DNA of 46,095 nt, taken from NCBI RefSeq assembly GCF_009761815.1, contig NZ_RWIN01000137.1:1-46095 (forward strand), in the 5' to 3' direction. The notes below the pieces were generated by a model. It was not told where the DNA came from and ran no database searches. It saw only the letters and a program-made list of their open reading frames with translations. A program made the position numbers and the translations under genes. Within the stretch, counting starts at the first letter, position 1. Every line of letters begins with the position of its first letter. This DNA comes from Pseudomonas sp. PB120 (GTDB taxonomy: Bacteria > Pseudomonadota > Gammaproteobacteria > Pseudomonadales > Pseudomonadaceae). Of the stretch, positions 6,566 to 15,192 are shown one piece after another.

Positions 6566-9500
6566 AGGGCCACGGCTCGGTTTCCGCGTGGTGCATCGAC
6601 CATCCGGTGGCCACCATTCTGCTGACGTTTGCCCTGGTATTGCTCGGTGTCATCGCCTTCCCGCGACTGCCGATCGCCCCGCTGCCCGAAGCCGAGTTCC
6701 CGACCATCCAAGTGGCCGCGCAACTCCCCGGTGCCAGCCCGGAAACCATGGCTTCGTCGGTGGCCACACCGCTTGAAGTGCAATTCAGCGCCATCCCCGG
6801 CGTCACCCAGATGACCTCGAGCAGCGCCCTCGGCTCGACCAACCTGACCCTGCAATTCACCCTCGACAAGAGCATCGACACCGCCGCGCAGGAAGTGCAG
6901 GCCGCGATCAACACCGCCGCCGGCAAACTGCCCAAGGACATGCCGACCCTGCCGACGTGGCGCAAGGTTAACCCCGCCGACAGCCCGGTGCTGATCCTCA
7001 GCGTCAACTCATCGCAGATGCCCGGCACCGAGCTCAGCGACCTGGTCGAAACCCTGCTCTCCCGTCAGATCAGCCAGATCGACGGCGTAGGCCAAATCAA
7101 CATCACCGGCCAGCAACGTCCGGCGATCCGTGTTCAAGCCTCGGCGGACAAACTGGCGGCCATCGGCCTGACGCTGGCGGACATACGGCTGGCGATCCAG
7201 CAGACCAGCCTCAACCTGGCCAAAGGCGCGCTGTATGGCGAGTCGAGCATCTCAACGCTGTCGACCAACGACCAATTGTTTCATCCCGAGGAATACAGTC
7301 AGCTCATCGTTTCCTACAAGGACGGCGCACCGGTTCATCTGAAGGATGTCGCCAAAGTCGTCAACGGTTCGGAAGATGCCTACGTGCAAGCCTGGGCCGG
7401 CGACAAGCCCGGGGTGAACCTGGTGATCTCCCGGCAACCGGGGGCCAACATCGTCGAAACCGTGGACCGCATTCAGGCTGCACTGCCCGCGCTCGAAGCC
7501 ATGCTGCCGGCGTCAGTAGAGGTCAAAGTGCTGGTCGACCGCACACAGACCATTCGCGCCTCGCTGCATGAAGTGGAAGTCACCCTGCTGATCGCGATCA
7601 TGCTGGTCGTAGCGGTGATGGCACTGTTCCTGCGCCAATGGTCGGCAACCATGATTGTGTCGGCGGTGCTCGGCGTTTCGCTGACCGCCAGTTTCGCCCT
7701 GATGTACATCATGGGTTTCAGCCTGAACAACCTGACGCTGGTGGCGATCGTGGTGGCGGTGGGGTTTGTGGTCGACGACGCGATTGTGGTGGTGGAGAAC
7801 ATTCACCGCCATCTGGAGGCCGGTGACGGCATGCGCGAGGCGGCGATCAAGGGCGCGGGCGAGATTGGTTTTACCGTGGTCTCGATCAGTTTCTCACTGG
7901 TGGCGGCGTTCATTCCGCTGCTATTCATGGGGGGTGTGGTCGGGCGACTGTTCAAGGAATTTGCCCTGACGGCCACGTCGACGATCATGATTTCGGTGGT
8001 CGTGTCGCTGACCCTGGCGCCAACGCTGGCGGCCCTGTTCATGCGTGCGCCGGTGCATCACGCCCACAGCAAGGCAACGTTCGGCGAGCGCTTGCTGGCC
8101 GGTTATGAAAAGCTGCTGCGCCGCGCCCTCGCCCATCAGAAATTGATGATCGGCGTGTTTGGTCTGTCCCTCGGCCTGGCCATCGCCGGTTACATCTTCA
8201 TTCCGAAGGGGTTCTTTCCTGTACAGGACACTGGTTTTGTCCTCGGCACCACCGAAGCCGCCGCTGATATTTCCTACGGCGACATGGTGAAAAAACACCT
8301 GGCGATGGCGGAAATCGTCGCCGCAGACCCAGCGGTCGAGGCGTTTTCCCACTCGGTCGGCGTATCGGGCAGTAACCAGACGATTGCCAACGGTCGCTTC
8401 TGGATTTCCCTGAAAAAACGGGGTGATCGCGACGTCTCCGCCAGCCAGTTCATTGACCGCATCCGTCCGCAACTGATGAAAGTCCCGGGCATCGTGCTCT
8501 ACCTGCGCGCCGGCCAGGACATCAACCTCAGCTCCGGCCCGAGCCGTGCACAATACCAATACGTGCTCAAAAGCAACGACGGCCCAACCCTCAGCACCTG
8601 GACCCAGCGCCTCACGGAAAAACTGCGCAGCAACCCGGCGTTCCGCGACATTTCCAATGACCTGCAACTGGGCGGCAGCATCACCCACATCAGCATCGAC
8701 CGCAGTGCGGCGGCACGTTTCGGGCTGACCGCCAGCGATGTCGACGAAGCGCTGTACGACGCTTTCGGCCAGCGGCAGATCAACGAATTCCAGACCCAGA
8801 TCAACCAGTACAACGTGATCCTCGAACTGGACACCAAACAACGCGGCAAAGCCGAAAGCCTGAACTATTTCTACCTGCGTTCGCCGTTGAGCGGGGAAAT
8901 GGTGCCGCTGTCGGCGCTGGCGAAATTCGATGCGCCCACGGTGGGGCCACTGTCCATCGCCCATGACGGCATGTTCCCGGCCGCCAACCTGTCGTTCAAC
9001 CTGGCGCCCGGTGTGGCACTGGGCGACGCGGTCATCATGCTCAATCAGGCCAAGGCCGAAATCGGCATGCCGGCGGCCATGAGCGGCAACTTCCAGGGCG
9101 CGGCCCAAGCGTTCCAGAGTTCGCTGGCCAGCCAGCCATGGCTGATCCTGGCGGCGCTGGTGGCGGTGTACATCATTCTCGGCGTGCTTTACGAGAGCTT
9201 CGTGCATCCGTTGACCATCATCTCGACCCTGCCGTCGGCCGGCCTCGGCGCAGTGATCATGCTGTGGATCTGCGGGCAGGACTTTTCGATCATGGCGCTG
9301 ATCGGGCTGGTGTTGCTGATCGGGATCGTGAAGAAAAACGGCATCCTGATGATCGACTTCGCCCTCGATGCCCAACGCAACGGTGGTTTGCCACCGGAAG
9401 AAGCGATCTACCAGGCGTGTATCACCCGGTTCCGGCCGATCATCATGACCACCCTCGCCGCCCTGCTCGGCGCGCTGCCGCTGATGCTCGGCTACGGCAC

Positions 9501-9663
9501 CGGCGCCGAACTGCGCCAACCCTTGGGGATCGCGGTGGTCGGTGGTTTGCTGGTAAGCCAGGCGCTGACACTGTTTACCACTCCGGTCATATACTTGTGG
9601 CTTGAGCGGCTTTTCCACCGGCCCAAACCCGCACCGCTGCCGGTGCTGGCGACCACAGACTGA
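6562..9663 (+). CDS. RND multidrug efflux permease (HAE-1 type, MdtB/C-like)
   Basis: A 1033-residue inner-membrane proton antiporter with the RND plan of twelve membrane helices and two large periplasmic loops. The proton-relay aspartates are present in GFVVDDAIVVVEN (D405, D406), and the helix-10 lysine is in GIVKKNGILMID. The N-terminus (CIDHPVATILLTFALVLLGVIAF) and the PLPEAEFPTI block are typical of the drug-exporting branch. Its length and the absence of metal-site features argue against a CzcA-type metal pump, although the sensor next door is of the metal type. It is followed after 9 bp by the response regulator. No outer-membrane factor gene is present, so the pump must borrow a channel encoded elsewhere. 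Confidence 0.95.
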   Translation: MKGHGSVSAWCIDHPVATILLTFALVLLGVIAFPRLPIAPLPEAEFPTIQVAAQLPGASPETMASSVATPLEVQFSAIPGVTQMTSSSALGSTNLTLQFTLDKSIDTAAQEVQAAINTAAGKLPKDMPTLPTWRKVNPADSPVLILSVNSSQMPGTELSDLVETLLSRQISQIDGVGQINITGQQRPAIRVQASADKLAAIGLTLADIRLAIQQTSLNLAKGALYGESSISTLSTNDQLFHPEEYSQLIVSYKDGAPVHLKDVAKVVNGSEDAYVQAWAGDKPGVNLVISRQPGANIVETVDRIQAALPALEAMLPASVEVKVLVDRTQTIRASLHEVEVTLLIAIMLVVAVMALFLRQWSATMIVSAVLGVSLTASFALMYIMGFSLNNLTLVAIVVAVGFVVDDAIVVVENIHRHLEAGDGMREAAIKGAGEIGFTVVSISFSLVAAFIPLLFMGGVVGRLFKEFALTATSTIMISVVVSLTLAPTLAALFMRAPVHHAHSKATFGERLLAGYEKLLRRALAHQKLMIGVFGLSLGLAIAGYIFIPKGFFPVQDTGFVLGTTEAAADISYGDMVKKHLAMAEIVAADPAVEAFSHSVGVSGSNQTIANGRFWISLKKRGDRDVSASQFIDRIRPQLMKVPGIVLYLRAGQDINLSSGPSRAQYQYVLKSNDGPTLSTWTQRLTEKLRSNPAFRDISNDLQLGGSITHISIDRSAAARFGLTASDVDEALYDAFGQRQINEFQTQINQYNVILELDTKQRGKAESLNYFYLRSPLSGEMVPLSALAKFDAPTVGPLSIAHDGMFPAANLSFNLAPGVALGDAVIMLNQAKAEIGMPAAMSGNFQGAAQAFQSSLASQPWLILAALVAVYIILGVLYESFVHPLTIISTLPSAGLGAVIMLWICGQDFSIMALIGLVLLIGIVKKNGILMIDFALDAQRNGGLPPEEAIYQACITRFRPIIMTTLAALLGALPLMLGYGTGAELRQPLGIAVVGGLLVSQALTLFTTPVIYLWLERLFHRPKPAPLPVLATTD

Positions 9664-9672
9664 GGCGGGGTC

Positions 9673-10350
9673 ATGCGCGTTCTGATTATCGAAGACGAGG
9701 AAAAAACCGCGGACTATCTGCACCGCGGTCTGACGGAACAGGGTTACACCGTGGACCTGGCCCGAGACGGTGTCGAAGGCCTGCACCTGGCGCTGGAAAG
9801 CGACTACGCGGTGATTGTGCTCGACGTCATGCTGCCGGGCCTCGACGGCTTCGGTGTACTGCGCGCCTTGCGTGCGCGCAAACAAACGCCGGTGATTATG
9901 CTGACCGCCCGCGAACGGGTCGAAGACCGTATCAAAGGCCTGCGCGATGGCGCCGACGATTACCTCGGCAAACCGTTTTCCTTCCTTGAACTGGTGGCGC
10001 GCCTGCAAGCCCTGACACGGCGCAGTGGCGGTCACGAGCCGGTGCAAGTGAGCATCGCCGACCTGTGGATAGATTTGATCAGCCGCAAAGCCACCCGTGC
10101 CGGCACCCGCCTGGACCTGACCGCGAAAGAGTTTTCGCTGCTCAGTGTGCTGGCCCGTCGGCAAGGGGAAATCCTGTCGAAAACCGCCATCGCCGAAATG
10201 GTCTGGGACATCAATTTCGACAGCGATGCCAACGTCGTCGAAGTCGCGATCAAACGCCTGCGCGCCAAACTCGACGGTCCGTTCGACGAAAAACTGCTGC
10301 ACACGATTCGTGGCATGGGTTATGTGCTGGAGAGCCGTGGTGTCCAGTAA
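9673..10350 (+). CDS. OmpR/CopR-type response regulator
   Basis: A DNA-binding regulator of 225 residues. The receiver domain (1-115) has the acidic pocket IEDEE, phospho-acceptor D51 (VLDVMLPG), conserved Thr (MLTARE) and Lys (GKPFSF). A winged-helix domain (about 125-220) has the recognition region SDANVVEVAIKRLRAKL. The sequence belongs to the branch called heavy-metal response regulators (CopR, IrlR, CzcR). It sits directly behind the pump gene with a strong site (GAGGCGGGG), and its last 11 bases overlap the kinase gene. It probably activates this operon, perhaps through the dyads at 5293-5365; that is inference. Confidence 0.94.
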   Translation: MRVLIIEDEEKTADYLHRGLTEQGYTVDLARDGVEGLHLALESDYAVIVLDVMLPGLDGFGVLRALRARKQTPVIMLTARERVEDRIKGLRDGADDYLGKPFSFLELVARLQALTRRSGGHEPVQVSIADLWIDLISRKATRAGTRLDLTAKEFSLLSVLARRQGEILSKTAIAEMVWDINFDSDANVVEVAIKRLRAKLDGPFDEKLLHTIRGMGYVLESRGVQ

Positions 10351-11704
10351 CTCCATTGCACTGCGCCTGAGCGGGATGTTCACGCTGGTGGCGTTGCTGG
10401 TGTTCCTGTTGATCGGCTGGGCGCTGTATCAACAGGTCGACAAAGGCCTGGGCCTGCTGCCCGAAGCCGAACTGGACGCACGTTACAGCGTGCTCGAATC
10501 CACTGTCGGCCGTTACGGCACGCCTGAGCATTGGGTGAAGATCAACAACAAGCTCAAGCTGCTGGGTGAAGAAGACAAGCGCATCAGTTTCTGGATCATC
10601 AGCGGCGATCCGCACTACGAATACGGCAACCTGACCCCACAGATTCGCGCCTTCGCCGAAGGGCCGCTGGGCATGCGTGATTTGCAGCTACCGGACCAGC
10701 CTTATCCACAGAAGGTTCTGGTCAGCCAGTTCCCGGCCAAGGATCAACGACCGTCGTTGCGCTTCATGATCGGCATCGACACCGAGACGTTTTTCCAGAC
10801 CCAGCATCATTTGCTGATCGCCCTGATCAGCCTGGCGATCATTGGTGTGCTGCTTGCGTCGGCGTTGGGTTACTGGGTGGCACGGATTGGCCTGAAGCCT
10901 CTGATCAAGTTGTCCCAGGAAGTCCAGCGCCTGGCGCCGCCGTTGCGTTCAGGACGGTTGCGTTTGTCGTCGCTGCCCCCCGAGCTGAACCAGTTCGCCA
11001 ACTCGTTCAATTCCACGCTGGGGCGGGTTGAACAGGCTTACACACGGTTGGAATCGTTCAACGCCGATGTCGCCCATGAACTGCGTTCACCGTTGACCAA
11101 CCTGATCGGTCAAACGCAAGTGGCGCTGACTCGCGGTCGTTCGGCGGAACACTATTTCGAAGTGCTGCAATCCAACCTGGAAGAACTTGAGCGATTGCGT
11201 TCGATCATCAACGACATGCTGTTCCTCGCCAGCGCGGACCAGGGCAGCAAAGCGACCAAACTGACCTCCACTTCATTGGCCGATGAAGTGGCAACCACGT
11301 TGGAGTATCTGGATTTCATTCTTGAGGACGCGCAGGTTCAGGTACAGGTCAGTGGCGATGCCCAGGTGCGCATCGAGATCGCGCATTTGCGTCGTGCGTT
11401 GATCAACTTGCTCAGCAACGCGGTGCAACACACTGAGCCCGGGCAAGTGATTCAGGTAACGATCGAAGCGGAGGACCATCAGGTCAGCATCGGTGTCGCT
11501 AATCCCGGTTCGCCGATTGCCAGCGAGCACCTGCCACGCCTGTTCGAACGCTTCTACCGGGTCGATGCGTCGCGCAGCAACAGCGGCAACAACCACGGCC
11601 TGGGCCTTGCGATCGTCAAGGCGATTGCGTTGATGCACGGCGGGGATGTGTTTGTACGCAGTGATCACGGCATGAATACCTTTGGTATCCACCTTCCCGT
11701 ATAA
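10340..11704 (+). CDS. Heavy-metal-type sensor histidine kinase
   Basis: An inner-membrane kinase of 454 residues. It has a first membrane helix (about 8-30), a periplasmic sensing loop of about 125 residues, a second helix (about 158-182) and a HAMP segment. The dimerisation domain has phospho-acceptor H246 in AHELRSPLTN. The ATPase domain has an N-box (LINLLSNAVQHT), VANPGSPI in place of a G1 box, LPRLFERFYRVD and GLGLAIVKAI. The NPGSPI variant is normal for CusS/CopS/IrlS kinases. The start is GTG at 10340 with GGAG upstream, overlapping the regulator by 11 bp. No His- or Met-rich metal patch is obvious in the periplasmic loop, so the signal is open. Confidence 0.92.
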   Translation: MSSNSIALRLSGMFTLVALLVFLLIGWALYQQVDKGLGLLPEAELDARYSVLESTVGRYGTPEHWVKINNKLKLLGEEDKRISFWIISGDPHYEYGNLTPQIRAFAEGPLGMRDLQLPDQPYPQKVLVSQFPAKDQRPSLRFMIGIDTETFFQTQHHLLIALISLAIIGVLLASALGYWVARIGLKPLIKLSQEVQRLAPPLRSGRLRLSSLPPELNQFANSFNSTLGRVEQAYTRLESFNADVAHELRSPLTNLIGQTQVALTRGRSAEHYFEVLQSNLEELERLRSIINDMLFLASADQGSKATKLTSTSLADEVATTLEYLDFILEDAQVQVQVSGDAQVRIEIAHLRRALINLLSNAVQHTEPGQVIQVTIEAEDHQVSIGVANPGSPIASEHLPRLFERFYRVDASRSNSGNNHGLGLAIVKAIALMHGGDVFVRSDHGMNTFGIHLPV

Positions 11705-11718
11705 ATAACCCCGATCCC

Positions 11719-11853
11719 CTGTGGCGAGCGAGCTTGCTCGCGCTGGGCTGCGAAGCAGCCCCAAATCAATGAACGCTCTCCTCGCAGGAAAATCGCATTT
11801 ACCCTTTTGACGACTGCTGCGCAGCCGAGCGGGAGCAAACTCCCTCGCCACAA
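11719..11853. repeat. Inverted REP pair (REPIN-like)
   Basis: CTGTGGCGAGCGAGCTTGC near 11719 is mirrored by a degenerate arm ending CTCCCTCGCCACAAG at 11853. Each half also has an inner hairpin (GGCTGCGAAGCAGCC on the left, GCTGCGCAGC on the right). It starts 15 bp after the kinase stop and may protect or end the operon transcript. Confidence 0.8.
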
Positions 11854-11980
11854 GAGCACAGCAATCGACTATTGCCTTAACCGCAACAGTCCTTTCAAGA
11901 ATCCACTCTTTTTCCCTTCTCCAAATCGCCTTATCTTTGCCCGCACCAAACAGCACTTGCCAAGCAAGAAGGTCTTAAAG

Positions 11981-12205
11981 ATGTCCAACACTATGGGTAT
12001 TGCCAGCGCTTTCGTTTTGTCCTCTTTGTTCCTCTCCCCGTTCGCCATGGCTGAAGAGTCGCCGGCGTTCGTCGCACACAACGCAGCGCGCGCCGCCGCG
12101 TACGAAGCGTATCAGGGCGAGATGACGGCCAAGGCTCAGGACGCTGCGCAAGCCCCTCAAGCGGCGACTTCCCAGGCCCAGCCACAGGCCGGGAAAGACA
12201 GCTGA
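11981..12205 (+). CDS. Small exported Ala/Gln-rich protein of unknown function
   Basis: A 74-residue protein with a clear signal peptide (residues 1-24, cleavage likely after AMA). The mature peptide of about 50 residues is rich in Ala and Gln, with no cysteine and a disordered-looking tail. The ATG at 11981 has AAGG upstream. A longer open frame to 11807 would run back through a REP element and is rejected. A good terminator follows, so it is likely a single-gene unit. Its position after the efflux and two-component operon may be chance. I do not recognise the family. Confidence 0.75.
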   Translation: MSNTMGIASAFVLSSLFLSPFAMAEESPAFVAHNAARAAAYEAYQGEMTAKAQDAAQAPQAATSQAQPQAGKDS

Positions 12206-12271
12206 TTGCAACTAACTGCTCTGTTTCCCTCGACACTCTTCATCGGCTCTTCCCTTTGAAAAGTTGTCTTC

Positions 12272-12300
12272 AAAGCCGCTGTGATCAGCGGCTTTTTTTT
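12272..12300 (+). terminator. Rho-independent terminator after the 74-residue protein
   Basis: Perfect 9-bp stem AAAGCCGCT / AGCGGCTTT around the loop GTGATC, followed by a run of T. Confidence 0.9.
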
Positions 12301-12334
12301 GCCTGTTCATTACATCCCCTGCAAAGATGAAACG

Positions 12335-12433
12335 GTAGGAGCGAGCGAGCTCGGGAAAAACCCCAGAGCGCCGCTGGGCATCTGGTTTACGCGTCATCGT
12401 TCACGACCTTCGCGAGCAAGCTCGCTCCTACAG
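12335..12433. repeat. Inverted REP pair (REPIN-like)
   Basis: GTAGGAGCGAGCGAGCTCG (from 12335) faces TTCGCGAGCAAGCTCGCTCC, which ends in TACAG at 12433. The second half lies only 45 bp before the diguanylate cyclase start, so it falls within the likely leader or promoter of that gene. Confidence 0.8.
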
Positions 12434-12478
12434 TTAAGGAACTACGCTTACTCAGTCATTCCCGCAGATTTGAGCCCC

Positions 12479-13981
12479 ATGACCGTACGCAGTACTCCCC
12501 ATCGTTCAAACCGCGCCGGTCGGCCAGAGATCCTGGTGATCCTCGGCAGCAGCCTGACGGTCATTGCCATTCTCTGTATTGTCACCTTCCTGCTGATTCG
12601 CGAACACGCCAACGCCCAGCATGAAGCCACCCGCAGCGCGACCACCATCGCGCAGTTGATCGACGCCGACGTGCTGCGCACCGTCGAACTCTATGACTTG
12701 ACCCTGCAAGGCCTGATCGCGGCCTCGCAACGAGACGACCTGAAACAGGTTTCGCCGCAGATCCGCCATCTGGTGCTGTTCGACCGTTCCACCGCCGCTC
12801 GCTTCAAAGGCGACATCATGTTGTTGGACAAGCATGGCGACGTCCTCGCCGATTCTTCGTTGCTCGAACCCAAACCGGGCAACTTTGCCGATCGCGACTA
12901 TTTCCTGGCCCATGTCAGCAACACTGACACGGGCATGTTCATCAGCAGGCCCTTCAAACCCCGGTGCGATTGCGACGACAAAAACGAATGGCGAATCAGC
13001 TTCAGCCGCCGCATTTCGTCGACCACCGGTGAATTTATGGGCGTCGCCGTGGCGTCGATGCGCCTGAGCTACTTCGATCAGTTGTTCAACAGCCTGAACA
13101 TAGGCACCGGCAGCACGCTGGCCATCATCAACCGCGATGGCATCCTGCTGGCGCAAAAGCCGCACCTGGAAAACGACCCGATCGGCAGGAGTTTCGCCAA
13201 CCGCCCCAATGTATTGCGCATGCTGAGTGAGGGCAGCGGCAGTTTCGATAGCGTGTCCAGCGTCGATCAGCAACAGCGCCTGTACACCTTTTCCCGGGTC
13301 GGTAACCTGCCATTGACGGTGATCGTCGCGCTCTCCGGCGAGGAAGTGTTCGCCACCTGGAAACGCACGGCGGTGGTGATCAGCGGTGCGACCGGCGTGC
13401 TGTGCATTGGCCTGCTCTGGCTGACGTGGTTACTGTGCCGGGAGCTGAGCCTGCGTCACCACGCTGAGCAGGAGCTGGCGCAACTCGCGGCCACGGACGC
13501 CCTGACCGGCGTGGCCAACCGTCGGATGCTGGATCAAACCCTGCGCCATGAGTGGTTTCGCGCTCAACGCTCCGGCAAACCGCTGTCGGTGCTGATGATT
13601 GATGCCGACCACTTCAAGGCATTCAACGATCAACATGGCCATCAGGCCGGTGATGACGCACTACGCGCATTGGCCAAGGTGATTTCCGACAACGTGCGCC
13701 GCCCCGCAGACCTGGTTGCCCGATACGGCGGGGAGGAGTTTTCGGTGATCCTTGCTGAAACCGATAGTGCGGGTGCGCAGCAGATCGCCGAACACATCCG
13801 TTTGGCGGTGGAACGATTGCCCTTCGTGGCGGGCGTGGAATCACCGATTACTGTCAGTATCGGTATCAGTACCTGGACCCGGAATTCCGATATCAGCCTG
13901 GAGCAGCTGCTGTTTGCGGCGGACATGGCGCTGTATCAGGCCAAGGATGGGGGGCGCAATCGGGTGGTGGCTGCGCAGTGA
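12479..13981 (+). CDS. Membrane diguanylate cyclase with periplasmic Cache-like sensor
   Basis: A 500-residue enzyme expected to make cyclic di-GMP. It has a membrane helix at about 18-40, a long periplasmic part (about 41-295) resembling a double Cache sensor, a second helix at about 298-320, a short linker, and a GGDEF domain (about 335-500). The active motif is GGEEF (417-421), and the inhibitory I-site RPAD (408-411) lies five residues before it, so both catalysis and product feedback look intact. The sensor has a close cysteine pair, C163 and C165 in RCDCDD, which could respond to metal or redox state. The ATG at 12479 has no strong ribosome site. It is not part of the dcw operon, which converges on it from the other strand. 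Confidence 0.93.
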   Translation: MTVRSTPHRSNRAGRPEILVILGSSLTVIAILCIVTFLLIREHANAQHEATRSATTIAQLIDADVLRTVELYDLTLQGLIAASQRDDLKQVSPQIRHLVLFDRSTAARFKGDIMLLDKHGDVLADSSLLEPKPGNFADRDYFLAHVSNTDTGMFISRPFKPRCDCDDKNEWRISFSRRISSTTGEFMGVAVASMRLSYFDQLFNSLNIGTGSTLAIINRDGILLAQKPHLENDPIGRSFANRPNVLRMLSEGSGSFDSVSSVDQQQRLYTFSRVGNLPLTVIVALSGEEVFATWKRTAVVISGATGVLCIGLLWLTWLLCRELSLRHHAEQELAQLAATDALTGVANRRMLDQTLRHEWFRAQRSGKPLSVLMIDADHFKAFNDQHGHQAGDDALRALAKVISDNVRRPADLVARYGGEEFSVILAETDSAGAQQIAEHIRLAVERLPFVAGVESPITVSIGISTWTRNSDISLEQLLFAADMALYQAKDGGRNRVVAAQ

Positions 13982-14019
13982 GTTATCCAGTGCTGCGACC
14001 GGCCTCATCGTCGGAACGC

Positions 14020-14092
14020 CGCCCGCAGCAAGCTAGCTCCTACAGTGGAATGCATTCCAAATGTGGGAGCCAGCCTGCTGGCGATGAGGCCC
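14020..14092. repeat. Inverted REP pair with a TGGAATGCATTCCA centre
   Basis: GGCCTCATCG on the left matches CGATGAGGCC on the right, enclosing REP-like halves that surround a perfect 14-bp palindrome at 14046-14059. It lies between the convergent stop codons of the cyclase and lpxC. The first 13 bases of the palindrome recur in the pair at 43635-43700. Confidence 0.75.
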
Positions 14093-14116
14093 GACCAGAC
14101 ACCACAAAATCCAGGC

Positions 14117-14146
14117 ATAAAAAAAGGCCACCCGAAGGCAGCCTTT
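14117..14146 (-). terminator. Terminator of lpxC and the dcw cluster
   Basis: Read on the minus strand, AAAGGCTGCC / GGTGGCCTTT forms a 10-bp stem (with two G-U pairs) closed by a TTCG tetraloop and followed by a T-run. It starts 22 bp after the lpxC stop and marks the end of the long cluster. Confidence 0.85.
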
Positions 14147-14168
14147 AAAAACTAGAGAGGTTTTTTGC

Positions 14169-15080
14169 TTACACCGCCGCGACGGGACGCATGTAAGAGA
14201 TCGGTGCAGTGCTGGCGTCTTCGAAAGTCACGACTTCCCAAGCATCTGTCTGCTCAATCAACTTGCGCAGCAGCTGGTTGTTCAATGCATGTCCGGACTT
14301 GAAGCCCTTGAACTCACCAATCAGGCTATTGCCCAGCAGGTAGAGGTCACCAATTGCATCGAGGATCTTGTGCTTCACGAATTCGTCTTCGTAGCGAAGG
14401 CCGTCTTCGTTCAGTACACCATCCGCGTCGACCACAATAGCGTTTTCAACGCTGCCGCCGAGTGCGAGGTTGTGCTTGCGCAGGTACTCGATATCACTCA
14501 TGAAACCAAAGGTACGGGCGCGGCTGACTTCTTTTACGAACGAAGTGCTGGAAAAATCCACGCTTGCACTTTGTGTGCGGTCACGGAAAACCGGGTGATC
14601 GAAATCGATCTCGAAGCTCACTTTGAAACCTTCGAAAGGGACGAAAGTGGCGCGCTTGTCGCCGTCTTCCACTGTCACTTCCCGCAGGATCCGGATGAAC
14701 TTCTTGGCTGCGTCCTGTTCTTCCAGGCCGGCCGATTGAATCAGGAATACGAAAGGTCCAGCGCTACCATCCATGATCGGAACTTCGGACGCGGAGAGCT
14801 CGACGTAGGCGTTATCGATGCCCAGGCCAGCCATGGCCGAGAGCAAGTGCTCCACCGTATCCACTTTGGTGTCACCACTGACCAACGTGGTCGACATCGT
14901 GGTTTCACCAACGTTTTCCGCGCGGGCAGGAATCTGCACCACAGGGTCGAGATCGGCACGACAAAACACAATGCCGGTGTCGATAGGTGCTGGCTTGAGG
15001 GTCAGGTATACCTTCTCCCCGGAGTGCAGGCCTACACCTGTGGCACGGATAATATTTTTCAGTGTGCGTTGTTTAATCAT
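14169..15080 (-). CDS. lpxC: UDP-3-O-acyl-N-acetylglucosamine deacetylase
   Basis: A zinc enzyme of 303 residues that carries out the committed step of lipid A synthesis. The zinc ligands H78 (VEHLLS), H237 and D241 (KHKILDAIGD) and the catalytic histidine in SGHALNN are all present, in the P. aeruginosa numbering pattern. Length matches the family. It is the last gene of the dcw cluster, 112 bp after ftsZ, and ends at a strong terminator. In E. coli LpxC is destroyed by FtsH acting on its C-terminus; the Pseudomonas enzyme has a different tail (YMRPVAAV here), and regulation by that route is not expected. Confidence 0.98.
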   Translation of the reverse strand: MIKQRTLKNIIRATGVGLHSGEKVYLTLKPAPIDTGIVFCRADLDPVVQIPARAENVGETTMSTTLVSGDTKVDTVEHLLSAMAGLGIDNAYVELSASEVPIMDGSAGPFVFLIQSAGLEEQDAAKKFIRILREVTVEDGDKRATFVPFEGFKVSFEIDFDHPVFRDRTQSASVDFSSTSFVKEVSRARTFGFMSDIEYLRKHNLALGGSVENAIVVDADGVLNEDGLRYEDEFVKHKILDAIGDLYLLGNSLIGEFKGFKSGHALNNQLLRKLIEQTDAWEVVTFEDASTAPISYMRPVAAV

Positions 15081-15192
15081 GGCTTGGGCCGCTTCAGCGC
15101 AAATTGCGAACTGGTATCAACAAAGGCTGGCGATGATAGCAGACCAGACCTTTGCTGAACACCAATCACCTTCATAGCCCTGATACATTCCA

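Noticed and set aside
7921..10383. An 820-codon open frame on the minus strand opposite the RND pump and response regulator
   Set aside because: It is antisense to three well-supported genes, its translation is rich in His, Gln, Arg and Asp as expected for a high-GC shadow frame, and it has no recognisable domain.
11281..11704. Loss of the G1 box in the sensor kinase (NPGSPI instead of DNGPGI) as a sign of an inactive kinase
   Set aside because: The same form is normal in CusS/CopS-type kinases, and the other boxes and H246 are intact.
12479..15080. Functional link between the diguanylate cyclase and the dcw cluster
   Set aside because: The two are convergent and separated by a terminator and a REP pair, so adjacency alone is no evidence.
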